A stretch of DNA of 6,339 nt. Origin: Clostridiales bacterium (GTDB lineage Bacteria; Bacillota; Clostridia; Tissierellales; Sedimentibacteraceae). Shown here piece by piece: positions 1 to 6,338 of this stretch; positions within the stretch are counted from its first letter, which is position 1, and each line of letters opens with the position of its first letter. Both the position numbers and the translations under genes were made by a program. The notes under the pieces were generated by a model. It was not told the origin of the DNA. It did not search any database and saw nothing but the letters and a program-made list of their open reading frames with translations. Where the stretch lies: assembly GCA_003487955.1 (NCBI GenBank), contig DNNJ01000178.1:1540-7878 (forward strand). The letters run 5' to 3'.

Positions 1-1635
1 TATTATAACTTTTATGTAAATGATGCAAAACAAGAGCTGAAAACAATAGTTACTCTTGCGGCTGAGCCCCAAAAGTGGGAAAACACAGCTTCTATTAATT
101 CATCTGTAAACAGTATTTTAAAATCTGTTGATTACAGCATACGTTTTACAATTATTAAAAAAGACGGAGGTGTTATTCATGACAGCTGGAAAGATGAAAT
201 TGAAGAAAACCACCGGGATAGGCCGGAAGTTCAAGGAGCATTTGTAAAAGGTTATGGGGAAGATTTAAGGTATTCAAACACTGTATCTTCTGATATGTAT
301 TACTATGCTGTTAAGTTAAATGGTGATGTGGTGCTTAGGTTATCAAGAGAAATAAGCAGCATAAACAGCGTGTTTGCAGAGCTGCTGCCGATGCTTTTTG
401 TGTTGTTTATTTTTGTTTTAATAGTTGTTTATTTCGCCTCATCAATAACTTCACGCAAGGTTTTAAAACCTATCAATGAAATGACCAAGTCCTTAGATGA
501 TATGTTAGAGGAAGGCTCCAATGTTAACATAAAAATTTACGAAGAATTTGAACCTCTTTCAAACACCATAAAAGACCAGAAAAATAAAATAAATGAATAT
601 ATAAATGAACTTAAGAATGAAAGGGACAATATATCTTTTATAACGGGCAATATGAAGGAAGGATTCATATTGCTTGATCACAACAAAGATATTCTTTCAA
701 TAAACAAAAGCGGTAAGACAATGATAGGAAATGAAAACTTTGAATTAAGAAACAGCAGAAATATTTTAGAGTTAACCAGGAGTCCGAAAGTTATTGAAAA
801 AATAGATGCTGCTTTAAGAGAAAATAAACATCTTGTCCATGATGTTGAAACTGAAAACAATTACTACAGATATTATTTCAGCCCCGTAATTGAGCATAAC
901 AAAAATTTTGTAAAAGGACTATTAGTATTAATTGAAGATATTACCATACAAAAGAGCGCTGAAATTATGAGAAGCGAATTTACTGCCAACGTGTCCCATG
1001 AGTTGAAAACACCTCTCACAACCATGATAGGGTTTGCTGAAATGATAAAAGAAGGCTTGATAACAGACCATGAGAGCGTTGAAAAATACAGCGGTCTCAT
1101 ATACAAGGAAGGAATGCGGCTTATATCTTTGATTGAAGATTTAATGAGGCTTTCTAAAATTCAAGAGCATACGGAACATGTTGAAGAGAAATTAGTTAAC
1201 CTTAAAGATATAAGTGAGGATGTAGTTGTCTTGCTTGGCTCAAAAGCAGAAGGCTACAATGTTAAACTTATACTTAACGCAGATGATGTTATGATGAAGG
1301 CAAACAGTAATTACATTAATGAGCTTTTGTATAATATCATAGATAATGGAATTAAATATAACATAGACAGCGGAAGCGTAAATATAAGGATTTATGAAGA
1401 GGATGAATCTGCAAAGATAGTTGTAAGTGACACAGGAGTAGGAATACCCCTTGAACACAGGGACAGAATATTTGAAAGATTTTACCGTGTGGATAAAAGC
1501 CGCTCCAAGGAAACGGGAGGCACCGGATTGGGACTTTCCATAGTAAAACATATAGCAGAGCTTTACGATGGTACCATAGATATAAAAAGCTCAAAAAATA
1601 AGGGAACAGAAATAACTATAAAATTCCCGAAATAA
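1..1635 (+). CDS. phoR: PhoR/PnpS-type membrane sensor histidine kinase, 5' end outside the window
   Basis: A two-component sensor kinase that autophosphorylates on His and passes the phosphate to a response regulator. The frame is open from base 1, giving 544 visible codons; the first membrane helix and start are missing, probably a few tens of codons. Codons 1-125 are an extracytoplasmic sensor domain with ENHRDRPEV at 69-77, a motif I associate with PhoR-type kinases. A hydrophobic helix spans about 128-149, followed by HAMP (about 150-200), a PAS-like domain (about 211-325), and HisKA with VSHELKTP, phospho-acceptor His333. The HATPase domain has the N box (N445, N449), the G1 box DTGVG (477-481) and the G2 box GGTGLGL (506-512). 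The ATG at base 295 is not the start: it would remove the sensor domain. The usual partner regulator would lie upstream. All catalytic motifs are present. The phosphate-sensing role is inferred; WalK/ResE-like kinases are the alternative. Confidence 0.85.
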   Translation, partial: YYNFYVNDAKQELKTIVTLAAEPQKWENTASINSSVNSILKSVDYSIRFTIIKKDGGVIHDSWKDEIEENHRDRPEVQGAFVKGYGEDLRYSNTVSSDMYYYAVKLNGDVVLRLSREISSINSVFAELLPMLFVLFIFVLIVVYFASSITSRKVLKPINEMTKSLDDMLEEGSNVNIKIYEEFEPLSNTIKDQKNKINEYINELKNERDNISFITGNMKEGFILLDHNKDILSINKSGKTMIGNENFELRNSRNILELTRSPKVIEKIDAALRENKHLVHDVETENNYYRYYFSPVIEHNKNFVKGLLVLIEDITIQKSAEIMRSEFTANVSHELKTPLTTMIGFAEMIKEGLITDHESVEKYSGLIYKEGMRLISLIEDLMRLSKIQEHTEHVEEKLVNLKDISEDVVVLLGSKAEGYNVKLILNADDVMMKANSNYINELLYNIIDNGIKYNIDSGSVNIRIYEEDESAKIVVSDTGVGIPLEHRDRIFERFYRVDKSRSKETGGTGLGLSIVKHIAELYDGTIDIKSSKNKGTEITIKFPK

Positions 1636-1675
1636 TCATCCTGAACAATTGTCATAACAACCCCCCCGTTTTTAA

Positions 1676-1725
1676 TTGTCATTCTGATGGGCTTTAGCCC
1701 GAAGAATCTAATGAGATCTTTATGA
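1676..1725. repeat. Degenerate copy of a dispersed palindromic repeat
   Basis: This stretch begins TGTCATTCTGA, has a perfect short hairpin GGGCT-TT-AGCCC at 1689-1700, and continues GAAGAATCT then ATGAGATC. The order of words (TGTCATyCTrA, GAAGwATCT, ATGAGAT) matches the reverse complement of the element at 3698-3769. I know similar TCATTCTGAGC...GAAGAATCTC palindromes as dispersed noncoding repeats in many bacterial genomes. The right arm here seems eroded. Just upstream lie a partial TCATCCTGAAC (1636-1646), a direct repeat of AATTGTCAT (1647-1655 and 1674-1682) and a run of seven C at 1661-1667. No T tract follows the hairpin, so it does not look like an intrinsic terminator. No confident promoter for the next gene is visible here. 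Confidence 0.5.
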
Positions 1726-1782
1726 TTAAATATATTGCAGTGAGGGTAAACTAAGCATAGAGATTACAAATAGGAGAGTAAA

Positions 1783-3483
1783 ATGAAAAAAATCTTGAGA
1801 ATAAATTTAAGAACAAAAGAAATTACATACGAAGATGCTTCGCGTGAATATCAAGAGACAGGCGGCAGGGGATTAATAGCAAAAATTATGTTAAATGAAG
1901 TAGCTCCGGAGTGCAACCCTTTAGGCAGAGAAAATAAACTTATTATTGCCAACGGACTATTGACCGGAACTAATGTGTCCAGTGCAAGCAGAATTGCCAT
2001 AGGAGCTAAAAGCCCCTTAACAGGCGGTATTAAGGAAAGCAACGGAGGAGGAATTACAGCCATGTGGCTTGCTTCCCTTGGGATAAAAGCAGTTATTGTC
2101 GAAGATATTCCTGAAGAAGATGAATGGTATTATATAAGAATAAATAAGGATAAATGTTCCTTAGAGTCTGCAGACCAATATAAAGGAATGGGAACATTTG
2201 AATTTTGTGAAAAAATGCTTGATAAATATCCAGACTGCGCAGTTACGTGCATAGGTCAAGCCGGCGAGAAATTGTACAATATTGCAGGAGTAGCAACTAT
2301 GGATAAGGAGAAAAGACCTAACAGATACAGCGGCAGGGGCGGTCTTGGAGCCGTGATGGGCTCAAAGAAGATTAAAGGAATAGTAGTAGAAGAAAAAGGC
2401 ACAGTTGAAATAAAAAATAAAGAAAAATACAACAAAACACTTAAGGAATATTCATCAGTAGTTTTAAATGCTCCCACTTCTGTTTCATACAAAACTTTGG
2501 GTACAGCTGCGACAGTGAGAACCTCGAATGATTTGACAGGGCTTCCGGTAATGAATTTCAAAGGCGCGAAATTTGAGCATGCTGAAGAAATTTCAGGAGA
2601 GAGCTTATATGCTCTCATAAAAGAAAGAGGTGGTGAGGGTAAGACTTCTCATGCATGCATGCCCGGCTGCATAATACAATGTTCAAATGTGGTTCCGGAC
2701 AAAGAAGGAAAAACAATTGTATCTCCATTGGAATATGAAACAATAGGGTTAATGGGTTCAAATCTCGGAATTGGAGATTTAGACACAATTGCAAAACTAA
2801 ATGCCGTTTGCAATGATTTAGGAATTGACACCATTGAGACAGGAGCTGCCATGGGAATGGCAATGGAAGCAGGTATTGTTGAATTTGGTGATAATGATGC
2901 AGCTTTAAATTTGCTTGATGAAATAAAAAATGATACAGAGCTTGGAAAATTGCTTTCGAAAGGAGCACTTATTGCAGGCAGGACATTGGGAGTTGAAAAT
3001 ATACCTGTTATAAACGGCCAGGCAATGCCTGCTTATGATCCAAGGGCTATAAGGGCAATGGGGGTAACCTTTGCAACATCGCCCATGGGTGCAGACCATA
3101 CTTACGGTCCTATGATAAAGACAGATGATGCAATAAGATTTTCTAAAGATGCACAACTTATGATGGCAAAAATAGATTGTTTGGGAATATGTATGTTTTT
3201 AAGAGGAGCCATTGTAAAGCATATGGATCTTTTAGTGGACTTGGTTAATGCAGTACACGGATGGGAGTTGGATATGGATTGGCTTGAGAAAACAGCTTTG
3301 GAAGCTATAAGTGATGAGCATAAGTTCAATGAACTTGCAGGATTCACTAAAGAGGATTATCGTATGCCAAAAGCATTTACAAACAGAAAAATCGAAAGCA
3401 CGAATCAAATTTTTGATATTAATACGGATGAATTGGATGAGCTGAGGTTGTGGCATGATAAAAATAAAGTTATCTATAGATGA
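1783..3483 (+). CDS. aor: Aldehyde:ferredoxin oxidoreductase family tungsten/molybdenum enzyme
   Basis: Probably oxidises an aldehyde to the carboxylic acid, or the reverse, using ferredoxin, a [4Fe-4S] cluster and a bis-pterin tungsten (or molybdenum) centre in the cytoplasm. The 566 residues are near the usual family size of about 600. The N-terminal domain (about 1-205) contains GGRGLIAK, the NGLLTGTNVSSASR region (57-70) and RYSGRGGLGAVMGSKK (181-196), typical of AFOR_N. Cluster ligands are likely C292, C296, C300 and C470. The two pterin-contact motifs of the DxxGL(C/D) type appear as N344-DLGI-D349 and D465-CLGI-C470. EYET (317-320) and MGADHT with H439 match conserved active-site regions. 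The start ATG has AGGAGAG at 1772-1778. The C-terminal codons overlap the MoaD-like gene by 29 bp, suggesting one transcript. The substrate cannot be read from sequence; related non-AOR members of this family remain possible. Confidence 0.93.
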   Translation: MKKILRINLRTKEITYEDASREYQETGGRGLIAKIMLNEVAPECNPLGRENKLIIANGLLTGTNVSSASRIAIGAKSPLTGGIKESNGGGITAMWLASLGIKAVIVEDIPEEDEWYYIRINKDKCSLESADQYKGMGTFEFCEKMLDKYPDCAVTCIGQAGEKLYNIAGVATMDKEKRPNRYSGRGGLGAVMGSKKIKGIVVEEKGTVEIKNKEKYNKTLKEYSSVVLNAPTSVSYKTLGTAATVRTSNDLTGLPVMNFKGAKFEHAEEISGESLYALIKERGGEGKTSHACMPGCIIQCSNVVPDKEGKTIVSPLEYETIGLMGSNLGIGDLDTIAKLNAVCNDLGIDTIETGAAMGMAMEAGIVEFGDNDAALNLLDEIKNDTELGKLLSKGALIAGRTLGVENIPVINGQAMPAYDPRAIRAMGVTFATSPMGADHTYGPMIKTDDAIRFSKDAQLMMAKIDCLGICMFLRGAIVKHMDLLVDLVNAVHGWELDMDWLEKTALEAISDEHKFNELAGFTKEDYRMPKAFTNRKIESTNQIFDINTDELDELRLWHDKNKVIYR

Positions 3484-3667
3484 CAGCTGTGTGAAAAATT
3501 TTGCCTTGGAACATAAAGATATAACGATTAATGAAATAATTACTGAATTAAAAATTGACAAGCAGCACATAGGTGCTGTTCTTGTCAATGGCATTCCAAA
3601 GAAATTTTCAGATAAAGTTCAAGATAATTCAGAAATATTTTTTCTGCCCATTCTGAGCGGAGGCTAG
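3455..3667 (+). CDS. MoaD/ThiS-like ubiquitin-fold sulfur carrier protein
   Basis: A small protein of 70 residues that fits the beta-grasp sulfur carriers. It has an N-terminal beta strand (MIKIKLSI), the conserved VLVNG segment (42-46), a D57-N-S-E-I turn matching the usual DGDEV, and a C-terminal LSGG whose final Gly-Gly (69-70) is the site of adenylation and thiocarboxylation in this family. In MoaD the thiocarboxylate supplies sulfur for the dithiolene of molybdopterin/tungstopterin; in ThiS it goes to thiazole. Overlap with the AOR gene (29 bp, different frame) favours the pterin role. TGAGG at 3443-3447 lies seven bases before the ATG, inside the upstream gene, consistent with coupled translation. 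No activating MoeB/ThiF-type enzyme is in the window, so the carrier must use one encoded elsewhere. Confidence 0.85.
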   Translation: MIKIKLSIDDSCVKNFALEHKDITINEIITELKIDKQHIGAVLVNGIPKKFSDKVQDNSEIFFLPILSGG

Positions 3668-3697
3668 ACTGCTTGCTAAGGTAACATTTTTCGTATT

Positions 3698-3769
3698 TGT
3701 CATTGATATGAATAAGACTGCGAAATCTCATCTTTTAGCCTGAGATACTTCACTCTGCTTAGGATGACA
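3698..3769. repeat. Dispersed palindromic repeat, nearly complete copy
   Basis: Outer arms TGTCAT (3698-3703) and ATGACA (3764-3769) are perfect inverted copies. An inner stem pairs ATCTCA (3725-3730) with TGAGAT (3741-3746) around a 10-base loop, and extends through GAA/TTC after a two-base bulge. Read on the minus strand it gives TGTCATCCTAAG, GAAGTATCTCA and ATGAGATTTC, the same words as the element at 1676-1725. It lies between two convergent genes and is the only structured sequence there, so its hairpin may shape both 3' ends; without a T tract I do not call it a terminator. Confidence 0.6.
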
Positions 3770-3777
3770 TTGATTTA

Positions 3778-4425
3778 TTAAGCTACATAAAAATACATCA
3801 TCATAAAGTGACAGAAGGAGCCTGCTAAAACAAATATATGAAATAATTCGTGAAACCCGAACCACGGCTTATCTATGGCGGGTTTTTTTAAACCATAAAT
3901 AACTCCTCCCACGGTGTATAACAGCCCTCCTGACAAGAGCCAGAATATGCCGCCTGCAGCCATGCTTCTTACTAATGGCATAAAAACAACAACTGACATC
4001 CATCCCATTCCAAGATATAATCCTGCACTTACCCACCTGGGAGCATTAATCCAAAATATTTTAATAAACGCTCCAATTATTGTAATTGACCAAACTATGG
4101 CAAGTAATTTGTATCCAATATTTTTATTTAGTATTAAAAGACATACAGGTGTATATGTACCCGATATCAATACGAAAATCATTATGTGGTCAAGTTTTCT
4201 CATTATGACCTTAGCTTTTTTCTTTGAGCTGTCGATAAAATGGTAAACACAGCTTGTAGAATACAAAAATATCATACTTAAACCAAAAATCAAGAATGAT
4301 GTTAATGCGATTAAGCTGCCTGCTTTTATAGCCTCAATTAACAGCAAGCTCAATGCAATTACTCCAAAAATTGCTCCCCCAAGGTGAGTTAAAGCGCTGG
4401 TTATTTCTTTTTTGTCTGTATTCAT
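3778..4425 (-). CDS. Hemolysin III / PAQR-family seven-helix membrane protein
   Basis: An integral membrane protein of 215 residues, the usual size for bacterial hemolysin III (YqfA/YplQ-like) proteins, with about seven hydrophobic segments. Family motifs are all present: EITSALTHLGG near the N terminus (E7, H14), STSCVYHF in the second helix, LDHIMIFVLISGTYTP (79-92) and FHELFHIFVLAGSFCH in the last helix. S58-x3-H62 together with H192 and H196 matches the metal site known from PAQR/adiponectin receptor structures. Members have been proposed as hydrolases acting on lipids or as membrane-homeostasis proteins; haemolysis is a historical label and should not be taken as demonstrated. The start is supported by AAGGGAGG (minus strand, 4431-4438) five bases before the ATG. 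It is convergent with the AOR unit and is transcribed alone from a promoter in the IS-side spacer. Confidence 0.92.
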   Translation of the reverse strand: MNTDKKEITSALTHLGGAIFGVIALSLLLIEAIKAGSLIALTSFLIFGLSMIFLYSTSCVYHFIDSSKKKAKVIMRKLDHIMIFVLISGTYTPVCLLILNKNIGYKLLAIVWSITIIGAFIKIFWINAPRWVSAGLYLGMGWMSVVVFMPLVRSMAAGGIFWLLSGGLLYTVGGVIYGLKKPAIDKPWFGFHELFHIFVLAGSFCHFMMMYFYVA

Positions 4426-4445
4426 TTCTTCCTCCCTTATACTTT

Positions 4446-4484
4446 ATAATATAATATTATGATTAAGGCGTCAAAAGCAATCAA
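4446..4484 (-). promoter_or_regulatory. Promoter of the hemolysin III gene (two overlapping sigma-A-type candidates)
   Basis: On the minus strand TTGACG (4469-4474), a 17-base spacer and TATTAT (4446-4451) make a near-consensus promoter, but it would leave only about 14 bases of leader. A second set, TTGATT (4479-4484), 17 bases, CATAAT (4456-4461), gives a leader about ten bases longer. Both lie upstream of the AAGGGAGG ribosome site. The -35 elements, and the second -10 for most of its length, fall within the outer inverted-repeat arm that flanks the IS. Confidence 0.6.
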
Positions 4485-4489
4485 TAAAT
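4458..4489. repeat. Left outer arm of the long inverted repeat flanking the IS
   Basis: The block 4458-4477 (starting TATGATTAAGG) matches the reverse complement of 6319-6338 at 17 of 20 positions, and CAATAAAT at 4482-4489 matches the reverse complement of 6300-6307 perfectly. The arm between these blocks is seven bases shorter than on the right. It lies outside the conventional 23-bp IS end and overlaps the hemolysin III promoter. Confidence 0.65.
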
Positions 4490-4498
4490 ATGATATAT

Positions 4499-4521
4499 GC
4501 ACCTTGAAAACTTAACACAAA
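4499..4521 (+). repeat. IS left terminal inverted repeat
   Basis: Starts GCACCTTGAAAA and ends TTAACACAAA. It matches the reverse complement of 6268-6290 at all but positions 2 and 13 (both C versus T). Confidence 0.88.
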
Positions 4522-4535
4522 AACACGAATAAAGC

Positions 4536-4564
4536 TTGGAAAATGCAAGATTTTATGGTATAAT
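4536..4564 (+). promoter_or_regulatory. Transposase promoter with extended -10
   Basis: TTGGAA at 4536-4541, a 17-base spacer and a perfect TATAAT at 4559-4564 preceded by TGG, making an extended -10. It lies inside the IS, downstream of the left terminal repeat, and about 28 bases before the AGAGG ribosome site of the transposase gene. It is one of the clearest promoters in the window. Confidence 0.8.
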
Positions 4565-4598
4565 TAATGTATAAAATATAATTAAAAGAGGTACCGTA

Positions 4599-6203
4599 AT
4601 GTCTTTCGTTCTAAACAGCAATAGTCAAATAAATTTCAATGACAGTGTTCTTAATCTTACAGAAAGAGAAAAAAGATTTCTTGAAAAATCATGGGCAAAG
4701 ACTTTTGCAGAAAAAATATTTCCTAATATTGACGAAGAACCCTTTTCCGTATTATACAGTGACAAAGCTTCCAGACCAAACACTCCTGTTAATGTCATAG
4801 TTGGATCAATGATATTAAAGGAAATACTTGGAGATACTGATGACGAGCTTGTAGAAGCTCTTATGTTTGATGTCAGGTATCAATATGCTCTTCATACAAC
4901 AAGTTATGAAGAACAACCCTTAAGCGATAGAACTCTCAGCCGGTTTAGAGAAAGATGTATTACCTATGAGACAGAAACAGGAATAGATATAGTTAAAGAC
5001 TGTATTATCAGCCTGTCATCTGAGATAGCAGAAATCATGAGTATACGCAAAGGTCTTAAACGTATGGACAGTATGATGATTGCTTCTAACATTAAAAAGC
5101 TTTCTCGCCTTGAACTTTTGTATACCTGTGTAGCAAATTTAGTGAAGCATATGCAGAAGAAGGAAGATGATATACCAGAAGGTTTGAAGCACTACTGCGA
5201 AGCAGACGATCAAAATAAAGTTATTTACCACATGCGCAGTGAAAGCACTGATGACAGAATAAAAATTGTCCTTGAGGATGCAACCATACTTTTACATAAG
5301 TGTAAAGGAAAATATGATGAATCAAGTGAATATCAGCTGCTTATTAGGGTAATCCATGAACAAACAACAAAAGATGACGATGGTAATTTTCAACTTAAAC
5401 CTAAAGATGATAAAACTCTTGATTCAAGCATATTACAAAACCCGTCAGACCCGGATGCCACTTATAGATTTAAAGCCGGCAAAGAACACCGTGGATACGT
5501 TGCAAATTTAGTAGAAACTGTTGATGAAAATGCAAGCATTATAACCGGATATTCTTATAATCAGAACATTCATAGTGACAGTGCATTCTTAAAAGAATCT
5601 ATTGACAGCATTGTAGGAACTGAAGAATGCGAAACAACTGTCGTTACCGATGGAGCATATGGTGGTATGGAAAATATAGAACTTGCAAAAGCGAACCATA
5701 TAAATTTGGTAACTACTAATCTTCAGGGAAGAAAAGCTTCCGAAATTTATGCTGATTTCATATTTAGTGAAGATGGCAAAAAAGTATATAAATGTGCCGG
5801 TGGTCAAACTCCAATAACTAGTAAATATATGCCGCAAACTGAACAATGCAGAATTACACTTGATAAAAATAAGTGTAATCAATGTCCATATAAAGATCAA
5901 TGTAAGCCCACGTTTTACAAGAAGAAAGCAGCACTCGTTATTTCATGGAAAAGTGTAGAACGTGCAAAACAGCAAAAGTATATGAAAAGTGAAGAATTTA
6001 AAGAACATGCAAGATTCCGAAACGGAGTTGAGTCATTACCATCTATTATCAGAAGAAGATATCATGCAGATAGAATGCCGGTTAGGGGAAAACTAAAAAC
6101 CAAATTGTTCTTCGGGTTCAAGATAGCAGCATTAAACTTCCAGAAACTGTTTAATTTCTTAAATAGTTCAGATTCATATACTCAAATACCAGAACTATGC
6201 TAA
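4599..6203 (+). CDS. IS1182-family DDE transposase
   Basis: Catalyses cutting and joining of the IS ends. The 534-residue protein has an N-terminal DUF772-like region (about 40-130, including YSDKASRPNTPVNVIVGSMI and PLSDRTLSRFRERC), then an RNase H-like catalytic domain. Likely catalytic acidic residues are D157 (in RMDSMMI), D351 (in VVTDGAYGG) and E478 (in RNGVESLP). The stretch after E478, with RRRYHADRMPVRGKLK and a KIAALNFQKL tail, is typical of the family C terminus. A Cys-rich segment (KCNQCPYKDQCKP) between D351 and E478 could bind zinc. The ATG has AGAGG at 4587-4591, seven bases upstream. There is no frameshift or internal stop, and the length is within the family range as I know it. 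No intrinsic terminator is visible after the stop. Confidence 0.95.
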   Translation: MSFVLNSNSQINFNDSVLNLTEREKRFLEKSWAKTFAEKIFPNIDEEPFSVLYSDKASRPNTPVNVIVGSMILKEILGDTDDELVEALMFDVRYQYALHTTSYEEQPLSDRTLSRFRERCITYETETGIDIVKDCIISLSSEIAEIMSIRKGLKRMDSMMIASNIKKLSRLELLYTCVANLVKHMQKKEDDIPEGLKHYCEADDQNKVIYHMRSESTDDRIKIVLEDATILLHKCKGKYDESSEYQLLIRVIHEQTTKDDDGNFQLKPKDDKTLDSSILQNPSDPDATYRFKAGKEHRGYVANLVETVDENASIITGYSYNQNIHSDSAFLKESIDSIVGTEECETTVVTDGAYGGMENIELAKANHINLVTTNLQGRKASEIYADFIFSEDGKKVYKCAGGQTPITSKYMPQTEQCRITLDKNKCNQCPYKDQCKPTFYKKKAALVISWKSVERAKQQKYMKSEEFKEHARFRNGVESLPSIIRRRYHADRMPVRGKLKTKLFFGFKIAALNFQKLFNFLNSSDSYTQIPELC

Positions 6204-6267
6204 AAGCAAGTAAGGGTATAGGCGATAAATAGCTTCAAAATCAACATAATTACTATTAAAATATGAA

Positions 6268-6290
6268 TTTGTGTTAAATTTTCAAGGTAC
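6268..6290 (-). repeat. IS right terminal inverted repeat
   Basis: Reads TTTGTGTTAAATTTTCAAGG onward on the plus strand; its reverse complement begins GTACCTTGAAAA and matches the left end at 21 of 23 positions. It lies 64 bases after the transposase stop. The intervening 6204-6267 is AT-rich with no gene or terminator that I can see. Confidence 0.88.
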
Positions 6291-6299
6291 ATAAAATAA

Positions 6300-6338
6300 A
6301 TTTATTGAATTAATGTGTCTTTCGACACCCTAATCATA
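6300..6338. repeat. Right outer arm of the long inverted repeat, running to the window end
   Basis: The reverse complement of 6319-6338 starts TATGATTAGGG and matches 4458-4477 at 17 of 20 positions; 6300-6307 matches 4482-4489 perfectly in inverted orientation. Inside the arm is a small hairpin, GTGTC (6315-6319), loop TTTC, GACAC (6324-6328), which the left arm lacks. The window ends here, so the arm may continue. Confidence 0.62.

Larger units (their letters stand above)
4499..6290 (+). mobile_element. IS1182-family insertion sequence, apparently complete (about 1.79 kb)
   Basis: A single long transposase gene is framed by 23-bp terminal inverted repeats identical at 21 of 23 positions. 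Length and one-gene organisation fit the IS1182 family. A consensus promoter lies between the left end and the transposase, and the reading frame is intact, so the copy looks recent and potentially active. I see no target duplication directly outside these ends. The exact boundary is uncertain: three more bases (TAT) match outside each end, and inverted similarity resumes farther out. Confidence 0.88.

Noticed and set aside
295..297. ATG as the start of the sensor kinase
   Set aside because: The same frame is open back to base 1 and encodes a recognisable PhoR-like sensor domain including ENHRDRPEV; starting here would leave a kinase without that domain.
1689..1700. GGGCT-TT-AGCCC hairpin as an intrinsic terminator for the kinase gene
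   Set aside because: The stem is only five base pairs and is followed by GAAGAATC rather than a T run; it is better explained as part of the dispersed repeat.
1735..1763. TTGCAG, 17 bases, TAGAGA as a promoter for the AOR gene
   Set aside because: The -10 matches the consensus at only about three positions and nothing else supports it.
2256..2968. Long open frames on the minus strand within the AOR gene
   Set aside because: No family resemblance or ribosome site; they lie opposite a strongly conserved coding sequence and are composition shadows.
3914..4246. 110-codon plus-strand open frame opposite the hemolysin III gene
   Set aside because: It is antisense to a gene with all its family motifs and has no recognisable protein features of its own.
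4491..6298. Short direct target duplication next to the IS ends
   Set aside because: Comparing 3-8 bases outside each plausible boundary gave no identical pair; the flanks resemble each other as inverted, not direct, copies.
6321..6327. TGTCGAA on the minus strand as a Spo0A box
   Set aside because: A seven-base match in an AT-rich region is weak, the corresponding left arm does not keep it, and no target gene start is in view.
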